Shown: positions 40,937 through 49,500, counted from the stretch's first letter. The stretch: DNA of 64,000 nt from Carboxydocella thermautotrophica (GCA_003054495.1 CP028514.1:2372001-2436000); one strand, 5' to 3'. A program made the numbers and translations. The notes: generated from the sequence alone by a model not told the origin.

Positions 40937-42217
40937 GTGATTGAGCTGGCACGCAAAAAGAAGTTCAGTAACGGTATGCCAACGCAGACTCTCACTGCCA
41001 GGGCCAAAGTCATCAACCTTTCCGACCGGGACGCCCTGCTCCTGGGCCTGCTGGGTTTTTTTGCCACCAAGCTGTGGAATGTAGCCAACCACCACCGGCG
41101 TACTGTCTGGAACGAAACTGGTAGAATACCCGGTTTCGTTGAGCAGTGTAGGGAACTTAAAATCAACCGCTGGTACAGGCTCCTGCCTTCCCAGTCTGCT
41201 CAGGAAGTCCTGGGCGAGCAGGACGACTCCTATCGGTCATGGTTCTCACACAGGAAAAACGGCGATGTACTGGCAAAACCGCCGGGCTTCCGGAAAAAAG
41301 ATACTCTCAGCACCGTGACTTTTAAACAGAACGCTTTCGAAACACTGCCGGACAACCGGGTGCGCCTGAAGCTGCCCAAAACCTACGGCAGGCGGGTGAT
41401 TGTACTGGAATACCAGCTCCCATCGCACGTCACTCTGAGCAAAGTCCAGCAGGTAAAGCTGGTCTACGAACCCGGGACCGGCGACTGGTACCTGCACATA
41501 ACCCACAGGGTCCCGGTAACCTATAAGGAAACCGGAAACGTCATGGCGCTGGATCTGGGTATCGTGAACATCGCAGCCGGAGTAATCTCCGACGGCTTTT
41601 CTTTCCTCGTGCCCGGCGGGGAACTTCTGGCCCTCGACCGGTACTTCCAGAAAGAAAAAGCCAAATGTACCAAATCCACCAGCAGGCGCTGCATTGAGTT
41701 GAACGTCAAGTGGGGCAGGCAGCGCAACCACTACCTGCACGTACTGACCAGGTGGTTGGTCGACCTGGCAGTTGCCCACAACGTTTTCACCATCGTAGTC
41801 GGCGAATTAAAAGGTATTCGTGCAGACAGGGAATGGGGAGACGCGGGCAACCAGAAACTCCACGCCTGGCCGTTCAGTAAGATAATAAGCCTGCTCACTT
41901 ATAAAGCGGCCCTCGCCGGCATCCGGGTGGTCAAGGTGTCGGAGAAGAACACCAGCACTACCTGCCCGGCGTGCGGTGAAAGGGGCAAGAAAGCCCGCGT
42001 GCATCGGGGGCTGTTCGTCCACTGCGGTGTCGTACTGAACGCCGATCTGGTAGGCGCATATAACATTCTGCAAAGGTATCTCCGTGAGTCCGGTCTGGCA
42101 CTGCCGGACCGGTCGGGAGTAGTGGGCGCACTGGCACGCCCTGCGGTCAACCTGTTCGTGTGGAGAAAAACCACACCGTCAGGCCGTGAACAGGGGACGT
42201 TCGGGCAGGCCGCTTAG
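40937..42217 (+). CDS. tnpB: TnpB (RNA-guided endonuclease of IS605-type element)
   Basis: A 426-residue TnpB with all three RuvC acids: Asp206 in MALDLGIVNIA, Glu290 in VVGELKGIR and Asp370 in VLNADLVGAYNIL. The zinc ribbon has Cys343 and Cys346 (CPACGERG) but only Cys363 in LFVHCGVVLNAD where a CxxC pair is usual, so one ligand is missing. TnpB uses the transcript of the right end as guide and cuts target DNA, helping the element persist. The start is given as GTG 40937 but the GGGGG next to it is very close, so the true start may be slightly different. No TnpA transposase is nearby, so mobility would need help in trans. Confidence 0.9.
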   Translation: MIELARKKKFSNGMPTQTLTARAKVINLSDRDALLLGLLGFFATKLWNVANHHRRTVWNETGRIPGFVEQCRELKINRWYRLLPSQSAQEVLGEQDDSYRSWFSHRKNGDVLAKPPGFRKKDTLSTVTFKQNAFETLPDNRVRLKLPKTYGRRVIVLEYQLPSHVTLSKVQQVKLVYEPGTGDWYLHITHRVPVTYKETGNVMALDLGIVNIAAGVISDGFSFLVPGGELLALDRYFQKEKAKCTKSTSRRCIELNVKWGRQRNHYLHVLTRWLVDLAVAHNVFTIVVGELKGIRADREWGDAGNQKLHAWPFSKIISLLTYKAALAGIRVVKVSEKNTSTTCPACGERGKKARVHRGLFVHCGVVLNADLVGAYNILQRYLRESGLALPDRSGVVGALARPAVNLFVWRKTTPSGREQGTFGQAA

Positions 42218-42300
42218 GTCTGTACCGGGCAGCCGCGAATTATAAAACCAACCACTTCTAGAAGGGGAACCCCACCCCTTTTAGGGGTGGGAGGATGTCA
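42218..42300 (+). ncRNA. Right-end guide-RNA scaffold of the tnpB element
   Basis: By analogy with characterised TnpB systems, the scaffold spans the tnpB 3' end and the right end; the visible part contains CCCACCCC-TTTTA-GGGGTGGG and ends AGGATGTCA. The following roughly 16-20 bases (starting GAGCAACTTATGCGG), which belong to nth, would be the guide. Confidence 0.6.
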
Positions 42301-42930
42301 GAGCAACTTATGCGGAAACTGGCAGTCCAATGCTACCGGACATTCCTGGCACCGGGGCCGGCGCGCCTTGCACCAGGTACGCCCCAGAAAGATAAGCCAG
42401 TGATGGGCCTGACCCCACCGTTCCCGGGGTAACAGCGCCATTAACTGTTCTTCCGTATCTCTGACATTATCCGCCCGGGCCAATCCCAGTCGGTTGGCCA
42501 CCCGGAAAACATGGGTATCTACCGCCAGAGCCGGCTGTCCGAAAGCATTATTCAACACCACATTGGCTGTTTTGCGCCCTACCCCGGGCAAGCTCTCCAG
42601 CTCCTTCCGCTGGTCTGGAACCTGCCCGCCATACTTTTCCACCAGTTGCCTGGCCATGGCCACCAGATGCCGGGCTTTGTTATGATAGAGGCCACAGCCC
42701 TTGATATACTCTTCCACTTCCTCCACTCCAGCCCGGGCCAGGGCCTGAGCATCGGGAAAACGGGCAAACAAGGCTGGAGTGAGTTTATTTACCTGTTCAT
42801 CAGTGGACTGGGCAGAGAGGATAGTAGCTACCAGCAGCTCAAAGGGATTACGGTATTGAAGGGCAGGCCTGGGGTCAGGCCAGATGTGGGCCAGCTGATC
42901 GAGAATCCTGTTAGCCAGTTCCCTGTTCAT
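42298..42930 (-). CDS. nth: Endonuclease III
   Basis: A 210-residue DNA glycosylase/AP lyase for oxidised pyrimidines. The helix-hairpin-helix LESLPGVGRKTANVVLNNAF includes the catalytic Lys, and DTHVFRVANRLG the catalytic Asp. The C-terminal [4Fe-4S] ligands are spaced C-x6-C-x2-C-x5-C in CKARRPRCQECPVALDC. The ATG overlaps the stop of the preceding GGDEF gene (ATGA). The last codon before the stop is native, but the TGA itself appears to be supplied by the right end of the tnpB element, so the original protein may have been a few residues different at the C-terminus. Confidence 0.96.
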   Translation of the reverse strand: MNRELANRILDQLAHIWPDPRPALQYRNPFELLVATILSAQSTDEQVNKLTPALFARFPDAQALARAGVEEVEEYIKGCGLYHNKARHLVAMARQLVEKYGGQVPDQRKELESLPGVGRKTANVVLNNAFGQPALAVDTHVFRVANRLGLARADNVRDTEEQLMALLPRERWGQAHHWLIFLGRTWCKARRPRCQECPVALDCQFPHKLL

Positions 42931-44576
42931 ACCATAACCACCCTGTTCCTGCCCTCGGCTTTAGCCCGGTACAAAGCCATGTCAGCCCGATTGACCAGCT
43001 CGTTGGCCATGGTCTTATAATCCCCCAGAGATGGTACCCCCACCAGGTCCGCAACCCCAAAGCTGGCTGAAAAGGGCAGCTTTTCGCCCTGAGCATCAAC
43101 CTGGACCTCAGCCAGCTTTTGGCGCATGCGTTCAGCCAGCTGACTGGCGGCACTCCCTGAAGTACTGGGACAGATGATAATAAATTCCTCCCCGCCATAA
43201 CGCCCCAGGATATCCGCCTTGCGGGTACTGGCCCGCAGCAAGTCTGCCACCTGGCGCAAAACCTCATCACCAACCAAATGACCATACGTATCATTGATAT
43301 TTTTGAAGTAATCTACATCCACCATAATCACCGAAAGCGGCTCTCCATAACGCAGAGCATGGGCCACCTCTGAGGGCAGTCGATTCATGACATAGCGCCG
43401 GTTGTAACACTGGGTGAGGGGATCGGTAATAGCCATCTCTTCCAGTAAACGATTGCGGCGTTCCAGCTCTCCCCGCTGTTCCTGTAATTCATCCAGGGTT
43501 GCTTCCGCTTCGGCCCGTACTTGCTGGAGCTGGGCCATCATTTCATTGATAGCCAGGGCCAGTTTTTCAATCTCCCGGTAAGAATACACCCTGACCGGGC
43601 TGGAATAATCTCCGGCAGCGATACGCTGAGTGGCTTCCACCAGTTCCTCCAGGGGCTGGGTCAGTCGTTTGCTCAGATAGTTGAACAGGGGCATAATTCC
43701 GGCAATAAGCAAAAGCAAACTGATACCCGCCACTTCAAAAGCCAGCAGTCTTAGCTGGTCTGCCATTTTATTGATATTGCTTTCCACAATCAGTACCCAG
43801 TCCGCCTTGCGTAAATAGCTCCAGTGGCCCACCACCGGTTCCCCGGCATGATTTTGATATTTGTGCACTTGCCGGTAAAGGCGATCCTCCATTATCGCTT
43901 TCCAATCCGGATAAAGCCGCTGTCCGCTTTGCTCCTTATCCAGAAGTTTACGCTCTGCCGAAGCAACAATAGTTGTCCCGGTGGCAGTGGTCAGGTAAAT
44001 CTGAAAATCCCCGTCCAGATTGACCATCTCAAGGATTTCCCGCAAGTGTTCCAGGTTCAGAGTAACGATTAAAATCCCCTGAATTTTTCCTCCCAGGTAC
44101 AGAGGTCTGGCCTGTACCAGCACCGGGCTGCCGGTAACCCGACTAATTACTGGCTCGGACATCACTGTCTTTCCTGCCAGTGCTGCCTTGAAATAGGCCC
44201 GATCGGCAACATTCAGGCTATTATCCCCAGTACTGTTGGCCCAAACCCAACCGGCTGGATCAGCTACACCAATGGCATCCAGTTCAGGAAACTCCCTGGT
44301 TTCATGAACAAGCCAGGCCTGTAATTTTTCTCGATCGTTCAGCAATCTGTTAGCCTCTTCGGCTAACTGCTGCAGTTTAGCCATTTTTTCCGCCTGCCAT
44401 TTTTCCACCGCTGCCTTCAGCCGTTCATCCACTTCCTGGACATTGTTCTGGAGTGCTTCTTCATATTTGGTGATAGCCAGATATTGAAAAGTGAGAATCT
44501 GAATAATACAAAACGCCAGAAAGGCCAGGGCAAAATGTTTCATTATTGAAATCCGCAGGGGCCTTTTTTCCACCAT
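42927..44576 (-). CDS. Diguanylate cyclase with dCache sensor
   Basis: A 549-residue membrane sensor. After a first helix (HFALAFLAFCIIQILTFQYLAI) an extracellular dCache-type domain spans about 40-290 (LDAIGVADPAGWVWANSTGDNSLNVADRAYFKAALAGKTVM is a typical Cache loop), then a second helix and a HAMP domain. The GGDEF domain at the end has RYGGEEF with the inhibitory site RxxD (RKAD) exactly five residues upstream, so product feedback by c-di-GMP is expected. ATG 44576 directly abuts a GGAGG, so GTG 44573 could be the real start. It is translationally coupled to nth. Confidence 0.93.
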   Translation of the reverse strand: MVEKRPLRISIMKHFALAFLAFCIIQILTFQYLAITKYEEALQNNVQEVDERLKAAVEKWQAEKMAKLQQLAEEANRLLNDREKLQAWLVHETREFPELDAIGVADPAGWVWANSTGDNSLNVADRAYFKAALAGKTVMSEPVISRVTGSPVLVQARPLYLGGKIQGILIVTLNLEHLREILEMVNLDGDFQIYLTTATGTTIVASAERKLLDKEQSGQRLYPDWKAIMEDRLYRQVHKYQNHAGEPVVGHWSYLRKADWVLIVESNINKMADQLRLLAFEVAGISLLLLIAGIMPLFNYLSKRLTQPLEELVEATQRIAAGDYSSPVRVYSYREIEKLALAINEMMAQLQQVRAEAEATLDELQEQRGELERRNRLLEEMAITDPLTQCYNRRYVMNRLPSEVAHALRYGEPLSVIMVDVDYFKNINDTYGHLVGDEVLRQVADLLRASTRKADILGRYGGEEFIIICPSTSGSAASQLAERMRQKLAEVQVDAQGEKLPFSASFGVADLVGVPSLGDYKTMANELVNRADMALYRAKAEGRNRVVMV

Positions 44577-44699
44577 CCTCCGCCGCCCATCCTTTCCCTT
44601 AACACCTTACCCTTTATCATAACAAATATTTTGCCAGAATGGAATTATATGATAGTATTGTTTTAGTGAAAAAAAACAAACTAAGGGAAGAGGTGTCTT

Positions 44700-44933
44700 A
44701 TGATTACCAGAGAACTGATTGACCGCATTAATGAACTGGCCCGCAAACAAAGACAGGCTGGCCTGACCCCGGCGGAAAAGGAAGAACAGGCCATCCTGCG
44801 CCGACAGTACATTGAGAATATCAAAGCCCAGGTTAAACAAACTCTGGAAAGCATCGAATTTGTTGAGGAACTGCCAGAAATGGAATTCTCCTGTTCCTGT
44901 GGTTGTCAGGGAAAACACCATCACCATCACTAA
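44700..44933 (+). CDS. DUF896 protein with Cys/His-rich tail
   Basis: A 77-residue protein. MITRELIDRINELARKQRQAGLTPAEKEEQAILRRQYIENIKAQVKQTLESI is the two-helix DUF896 (YnzC) core found in Firmicutes; the role is unknown, perhaps in the SOS or stress response. The tail FSCSCGCQGKHHHHH, not part of the core, holds three Cys and five His and looks like a metal-binding extension. AAGAGGTG lies before the ATG. It precedes the rubrerythrin gene but that has its own promoter. Confidence 0.85.
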   Translation: MITRELIDRINELARKQRQAGLTPAEKEEQAILRRQYIENIKAQVKQTLESIEFVEELPEMEFSCSCGCQGKHHHHH

Positions 44934-44952
44934 ATTTTTTTCCAGAAAATCC

Positions 44953-44981
44953 TTGACAGACAGAAAACTTTTTGCCATAAT
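44953..44981 (+). promoter_or_regulatory. Promoter of rubrerythrin
   Basis: TTGACA (44953-44958), 17 bases, CATAAT (44976-44981). Confidence 0.78.
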
Positions 44982-44991
44982 ATAATCGTAA

Positions 44992-45006
44992 CAATAATGA
45001 TTACTA
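44992..45006 (+). promoter_or_regulatory. Candidate PerR/Fur-type box at rubrerythrin
   Basis: CAATAATGATTACTA agrees with TTATAATNATTATAA at 11 of 14 defined positions and covers the region just after the predicted start of transcription, where a repressor would block the rubrerythrin gene. PerR control of rubrerythrin is known in clostridia. Confidence 0.45.
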
Positions 45007-45021
45007 ATAAGGGGGAAGATA

Positions 45022-45516
45022 ATGATGAGTACTACTGACAATCTGAAAGCCGCTTTTGCCGGCGAATCCCAGGCCAACCGCAAATATCTGGCCTTTGCCA
45101 AGCAGGCTGAAAAAGAAGGTTATCCCGGTGTAGCCAAACTGTTCCGCGCTACTGCCGAAGCGGAAACTATTCACGCTCATGCCCATCTGCGGGTTTTGGG
45201 AGAAATCAAGAGCACAGCTGAAAACCTGCAGGCTGCCATCCAGGGTGAAACCTACGAGTTTGAAAAAATGTATCCCGGGTTCATTGCCACAGCCCAGCAG
45301 GAAGGCAATAAGCAGGCTGAAAGGTCCTTCCACATGGCCAATGAAGCGGAAAAAGTTCACGAACAACTGTTCTCCAAAGCTCTGGCCAATCTGGAAAGCA
45401 AGTTCGATGCCGAATATTTTGTGTGTGAAGTCTGTGGTCATATTGCCGAAGGGAATGCACCTGACAAATGCCCCATCTGTGGCGCCCCTGGCAGCAAATA
45501 TTTTCAGGTAAAATAA
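45022..45516 (+). CDS. rbr: Rubrerythrin
   Basis: A 164-residue peroxide-reducing protein. The four-helix diiron domain shows AGESQANRKYLAFA, EAETIHAHAHLR, GETYEFEKMYPGFI and ANEAEKVHEQLF, and the C-terminal rubredoxin-like site is CEVCGHIAEGNAPDKCPICGAPG with four Cys. It removes hydrogen peroxide in the cytoplasm of anaerobes. AAGGGGG lies upstream of the paired ATGATG; ATG 45022 or 45025 would both work. Own promoter and terminator; a PerR-like box overlaps the start region. Confidence 0.97.
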   Translation: MMSTTDNLKAAFAGESQANRKYLAFAKQAEKEGYPGVAKLFRATAEAETIHAHAHLRVLGEIKSTAENLQAAIQGETYEFEKMYPGFIATAQQEGNKQAERSFHMANEAEKVHEQLFSKALANLESKFDAEYFVCEVCGHIAEGNAPDKCPICGAPGSKYFQVK

Positions 45517-45524
45517 AGCTTCTA

Positions 45525-45560
45525 CCAGCCCCTCTGTCTAATACAGAGGGGTTATTCTTT
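45525..45560 (+). terminator. Terminator of rubrerythrin
   Basis: CCCCTCTG-TCTAATA-CAGAGGGG followed by TTATTCTTT. Confidence 0.85.
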
Positions 45561-45612
45561 ACCCGGGAACAGGCATATATATGTGGTAAATCCTCGGGTT
45601 TGGAGGCAAACC

Positions 45613-46521
45613 ATGAGTTACTGCATTCTCTGTTTTGACGGTGGCGGTGTGCGGGGGATTTATGCTTCGCTCCTCTTGCAGCGCCTGAGTACCCACCATC
45701 CCGCCCTTCTCGCCCAAGCAGATCTGCTGGCCGGTACCTCCAGTGGTTCTTTTATTGCCCTGGCCCTGGCAGCCGGCCTTACCCCGGAACGCTTACTGGA
45801 ATTTTTCTCAGTCGATACGGCAAAACAAATTTTCCGTCCCCGTTATTTTAATCTCTGGCGGCCACGTTATCAGCAGAGTCAGCTGAAAAAAGTCCTGGAG
45901 CAGATTTTTCCTCCTGATTTGTGCCTCAAAGATTTAAGGAAAAAAGTGGTGATCCCCACCTTTCAGGTAGCTCAGATGCGAGCCCCCTGCTGGCAACCCA
46001 TCTTTTATCACAATTTTCCCGATTCACCTTATCTGAATTTACGGGTTCTTGATGTGGCGCTGGCCTCCAGCGCCGCCCCTACTTTTTTCCCCGCTCATCG
46101 TGGCCACATTGACGGCGGGGTAATTGCCAACAACCCCAGTCTGGTCGCTCTGGGCCTGGCAGTCGATCCCGCCGGAGCCAGTCGGGAACTAAAAGAAATA
46201 GTTTTACTGTCTATCGGTACAGGCTTAGGACCTCATCGGCTGCCAGAACACACCGAACACTGGGGGATTTTACAATGGACATTTATCCTTACCTCCGGCT
46301 GTCAGGTTGAATTTCCCCTGCTTACTGTCCTGACGGAAGGAGATGTGGAAGCTGATGCCCGTATCGCCTCCAGCCTGCTCGGTCATCGCTATTTTCGCTT
46401 AAATCCGCTCCTGCCCCGTTCAGTCGCCCTTGATGCATGGGAAATGATACCCTTGCTCCTCCGCTGGGCAAAAGAGGCAGAATTAGCCGAAATAAAAAAG
46501 TGGCTAAACCAGTACTGGTAA
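45613..46521 (+). CDS. Patatin-like phospholipase
   Basis: A 302-residue cytoplasmic serine lipase homologue. The glycine-rich oxyanion motif DGGGVRG, the nucleophile elbow GTSSG and the catalytic DGG (HIDGGVIANNP) are all present, so it should be active on acyl esters of phospholipids. The region between (PTFQVAQ...) is typical of the bacterial CapV/patatin-like group, but no cyclic-nucleotide synthase partner is adjacent, so an anti-phage role is not supported. ATG 45613 has GGAGG 6 bases upstream. The 3' end overlaps the convergent TauE gene by 18 bases. Confidence 0.92.
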   Translation: MSYCILCFDGGGVRGIYASLLLQRLSTHHPALLAQADLLAGTSSGSFIALALAAGLTPERLLEFFSVDTAKQIFRPRYFNLWRPRYQQSQLKKVLEQIFPPDLCLKDLRKKVVIPTFQVAQMRAPCWQPIFYHNFPDSPYLNLRVLDVALASSAAPTFFPAHRGHIDGGVIANNPSLVALGLAVDPAGASRELKEIVLLSIGTGLGPHRLPEHTEHWGILQWTFILTSGCQVEFPLLTVLTEGDVEADARIASSLLGHRYFRLNPLLPRSVALDAWEMIPLLLRWAKEAELAEIKKWLNQYW

Positions 46522-47225
46522 ATTAAAAGCTAACAATAGAATTCTAATTCCCACTAACCCAAGAGCTACAGCAAGGCTATTCATTATCCATTGCTCTCGA
46601 ACAAACCTGGAAAAATAGGCACCGATCTGTGCTCCACCTATCACCCCAATAGAAATAGTTACTGTTTGTATATAACCATCACGCAGTGAACCGGTCAATA
46701 AATGCACCAATGTTCCGAAAAAGGCCATAATTGCCAGTACTAAATGAGATGTTGCTGTCGCAATATGAACAGGAAAATTTAACAGGTAAACAAGAATTGG
46801 TACATGAATAATTCCACCTCCTATACCAAGCAGGCTGGAAATAAAATGACTGCAGGTTCCATTTCAGATTTAAGCAAGAGAAATGCCGAACTAATAATTA
46901 AAGCAAATCCAAAAATGCCATCAAATATTCTTCTTGGTATTAGGCTTGTTAAATAGGCACCAAAAATCGCGCCAGGAGTACTGGCAATTGCGAACAGAAT
47001 TCCTGATTTGAAATCAACCCGCTTTTGCCGAAAATAAGCAAAAGAACCTGATAAGGCATTAAAGAAGACTACCGCCAGTGAAATACTGGTAATTAGGTCC
47101 GGACTCTTGGCAGGATATAGTAGCAAAAGAATTGGTACAAGCACAAACCCCCCACCGGCTCCAATTAATGTACCAAAGCTGCCTACTATTATTCCTAAAA
47201 CTAAAAGTCCAAGAAACTTCAACAT
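46504..47225 (-). pseudogene. TauE/SafE-family anion exporter, frameshifted
   Basis: The first frame (47225 to 46821) encodes five membrane segments beginning LGIIVGSFGTLIGAGGGFVLVPILLL, the TauE signature, then shifts near 46840, where V-I-L-F-P-A-C-L-V-stop replaces the expected I-S-S-L-L-G. A second frame resumes with SSLLGIGGGIIHVPILVYLLNFPVHIATATSH and continues to 46504. A loss of one base in an ATTTTATTT stretch restores one frame. The family exports sulfite, sulfoacetate or similar anions. ATG 47225 has AAGGAG upstream. Inactive unless the sequence is wrong or frameshifting occurs. Confidence 0.85.
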
Positions 47226-47311
47226 ATGTACCAGCTCCTTATAAGTTGTTGTAAACATAGAGTATAGTATTAAAGCTTGCCTACAAATAATATATAGCGG
47301 AGGTGATATTT

Positions 47312-47581
47312 ATGACCCCGCAGATGACCAGTGACTGGGAACAATGGAAACAAACCCTGCATTCTTTAGTAGATCTAGGTGAACGGGTAGGCCTGGAGGA
47401 GGAAACTATCAGCAAGGCCGCCTATAAACTGGGTAACTTCCTGGCTGATAAAGTGGACCCCAAAAACCGCGAACAGCGCCTGCTCAAAGAACTATGGGAT
47501 GCTGGTGATGAAGAAGAGCGCAAGGTTCTGGCCCATTTGATCATTAAAATGGTTAACCGGGATAATGTCGCCCAGCATTAA
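47312..47581 (+). CDS. DUF3243 protein
   Basis: An 89-residue soluble protein: DWEQWKQTLHSLVDLGERVGLEEETISKAAYKLGNFLADKVDPKNREQRLLKELWD is the DUF3243 core shared by many Bacillales and Clostridia. No catalytic motif; function unknown. ATG 47312 was chosen for CGGAGGTGAT 6 bases upstream. It stands alone, divergent to the TauE gene and converging on the ABC transporter gene. Confidence 0.86.
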   Translation: MTPQMTSDWEQWKQTLHSLVDLGERVGLEEETISKAAYKLGNFLADKVDPKNREQRLLKELWDAGDEEERKVLAHLIIKMVNRDNVAQH

Positions 47582-47602
47582 GTATTTACAGAGCCGACCG
47601 GT

Positions 47603-49411
47603 TTATCCGGCCGGCTCTGCTGTTTGTCCAAATTGCTCCCGGTATAACCTGGCGTAGCGGCCATTTAGTGCCAGCAACTCCTGATGGGTTCCTTCCTCCA
47701 CAATTTTCCCCCCGGCCAGCACCAGGATGCGGTCTGCCGAGAGAATAGTGGAAAGCCGATGGGCAATCACCAGGGATGTCCGAGTTTTTAGTAAAGGTTC
47801 TAAAGCCTGCTGAATCAGCTGCTCCGAATGGGAATCCAGGTTGGAAGTAGCCTCATCGAGAATAAAGATGCGGGGGTTTTTTAAAATCACCCGGGCCAGG
47901 GCCAGCCGCTGTTTCTCCCCACCGGAAAGCCGATAGCCCCGCTCCCCTACTACCGTATCATACCCTTCCGGCAAAGACATAATCAGGTCATGGATATGAG
48001 CTGCCCTGGCCGCTGCCACCATTTCCGCTTCCGTCGCTTCAGGCTTGCCGTAGAGGAGGTTTTCCCGCACAGTAGCATGAAAGAGAATGGTCTCCTGGGT
48101 CACCAGCCCGATATGCCGGCTCAGGGTAGCCAGGCTTAAATCCCTGATGTCAATTCCATCTAATCGCACTTCCCCCTGCCAGGGGTCAAAAAATCGTGGT
48201 ACCAGGTAGCTGATAGTGCTCTTCCCTGCCCCACTGGGCCCCACAATCGCCACTGTCTGTCCGGGTTCAATGGCAAAACTCACCCCTTGCAGGATAGGCC
48301 GGTCTTTTTCATAGCCAAACCAGACATCCCGGAATTCCAGCCTCCCTTTAATTTCCGTCAGAGTAACCGATTCCCCTTTTTCCTGCACCTCAGGCACTTC
48401 ATCCAGAAAGGCAAACAAACGCTCAAACAGGGCCAGGGAACCCTGGATGTTCACCACCAGGTTGGCCAGGGCTGAAACCGGCATATAGAGCCGGCTGAGA
48501 TAGGCAGTAAATGCAACTACTGTCCCTATGCTGAGCTCCCCTTTGATAGCCTGCCAGCCCCCAAACCAGTAGATAAAAGCAGGGCCGGCGGCGGTGATTA
48601 CCCCCAGCAACATAAAAAACCAGCGGCCGATCATTTTCTGTTTTAGCTCTAACTCCAGCAGCTCCAGGTTTTCCCGGGCAAACCTGCTGTTTTCTTCCCA
48701 CTGGCGGCCAAAGGCCCGGATCAGCATGGCCCCGGAAATGTTGAGGGTTTCCTGCATCAGACTGGACAAGTCCGCCAGTTTCTGCTGGGCCATTTTACGG
48801 GCCCGGTAATTCATGCGGCCTACCTGGCGGGTGGGTAGAACCAGAGCCGGCAAAACCACCAGGGCCACCAGGGTCAAACGCCAGTCCAGCCAGAACATGG
48901 AGCCCAGAGTAACCAGAAAAACCAGGCCATTATTGAAAAGCCCGGTAATGGTATCCCCCACCACATTCTGTAAGCCCCCCACATCATTGGTTAACCGGGA
49001 AATGATCTCCCCTGTCTTGTGGCGGACAAAAAAACTGAGACTGAGTTGCTGCAAATGTTCATACATTTGCTGGCGCAAAGTATACATCAGCTTCTGTCCA
49101 ATCAGAGTAGCCAGATAAAACTGAGCCACCCCCAGCAATCCCCCCAGCAAAGCTGTTGCAATTATCCCAGCCACCAGCAGGTTTAATAACCCCAGTTTCC
49201 CCTGGGGGATTGCCTGGTCCAGAATCAGTTTAATCAGATAGGGCTGTAATGCCCCCATAACCGCTCCCCCTAGAATACAGAGCAGCACCAGCAACCATTG
49301 CCGCCAGTAAGGCCGCAGATACCCTGCTATTCGCGTTAACAAACGGGGGTCCGGTTTGGTAATTTTCTTCTCCTCCAGACCCCAATCCACTCCACTGAAT
49401 GGATGGGCCAT
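47603..49411 (-). CDS. ABC-type multidrug/lipid exporter (fused membrane and ATPase domains)
   Basis: A 602-residue half-transporter of the MsbA/LmrA type. Six membrane segments (about 45-330) precede the ATPase: Walker A GPSGAGKST, Q loop VTQETILF, signature LSGGEKQRLALARV, Walker B IFILDEATSNLD and the switch His in LVIAHRLST. It works as a homodimer or with a partner; no second half is nearby. ATG 49411 follows GGGAGGGAG; a longer frame to 49507 is rejected. Divergent from the sigma-54 activator gene. The exported substrate cannot be told. Confidence 0.94.
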   Translation of the reverse strand: MAHPFSGVDWGLEEKKITKPDPRLLTRIAGYLRPYWRQWLLVLLCILGGAVMGALQPYLIKLILDQAIPQGKLGLLNLLVAGIIATALLGGLLGVAQFYLATLIGQKLMYTLRQQMYEHLQQLSLSFFVRHKTGEIISRLTNDVGGLQNVVGDTITGLFNNGLVFLVTLGSMFWLDWRLTLVALVVLPALVLPTRQVGRMNYRARKMAQQKLADLSSLMQETLNISGAMLIRAFGRQWEENSRFARENLELLELELKQKMIGRWFFMLLGVITAAGPAFIYWFGGWQAIKGELSIGTVVAFTAYLSRLYMPVSALANLVVNIQGSLALFERLFAFLDEVPEVQEKGESVTLTEIKGRLEFRDVWFGYEKDRPILQGVSFAIEPGQTVAIVGPSGAGKSTISYLVPRFFDPWQGEVRLDGIDIRDLSLATLSRHIGLVTQETILFHATVRENLLYGKPEATEAEMVAAARAAHIHDLIMSLPEGYDTVVGERGYRLSGGEKQRLALARVILKNPRIFILDEATSNLDSHSEQLIQQALEPLLKTRTSLVIAHRLSTILSADRILVLAGGKIVEEGTHQELLALNGRYARLYREQFGQTAEPAG

Positions 49412-49435
49412 TTTCTCTCCCTCCCAGCAGGAATT

Positions 49436-49464
49436 TTGCCTGAACAGGCGAATACTGTTATATA
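49436..49464 (+). promoter_or_regulatory. Promoter of the CBS-PAS sigma-54 activator gene
   Basis: TTGCCT (49436-49441), 17 bases, TATATA (49459-49464). A 16-base element, GTCAATTTTTTGACAC, follows at 49470-49485, in the predicted 5' untranslated region. Confidence 0.5.
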
Positions 49465-49469
49465 AAAGC

Positions 49470-49485
49470 GTCAATTTTTTGACAC
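49470..49485 (+). promoter_or_regulatory. Shared 16-bp element, copy 1 (activator gene)
   Basis: GTCAATTTTTTGACAC, with inverted arms GTCAA and TTGAC. Fifteen of 16 bases match the copy at 51254-51269 in front of the proline operon. Confidence 0.5.
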
Positions 49486-49500
49486 TCAGGAGGAATCGGT

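Larger units (their letters stand above)
40800..42300 (+). mobile_element. Solitary IS200/IS605-type tnpB element
   Basis: A tnpB gene without tnpA. The right end is clear: a CCCACCCC-TTTTA-GGGGTGGG hairpin followed by AGGATGTCA (42271-42300), the form common to IS605-family right ends. The left end is less certain; it should lie between about 40800 and 40870, where a GGGC-TTTTT-GCC hairpin (near 40825) and a TGGTACAAT promoter-like sequence (40863-40871) occur. The right end abuts and supplies the stop codon of nth. Confidence 0.7.

Noticed and set aside
44919-44933. Artificial His tag at the end of the DUF896 frame
   Set aside because: The context is ordinary chromosome with native spacing and no vector sequence; the His run is natural.
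45613-46521. CBASS-type phage defence (patatin effector)
   Set aside because: No cyclic-nucleotide synthase or accessory genes are adjacent.
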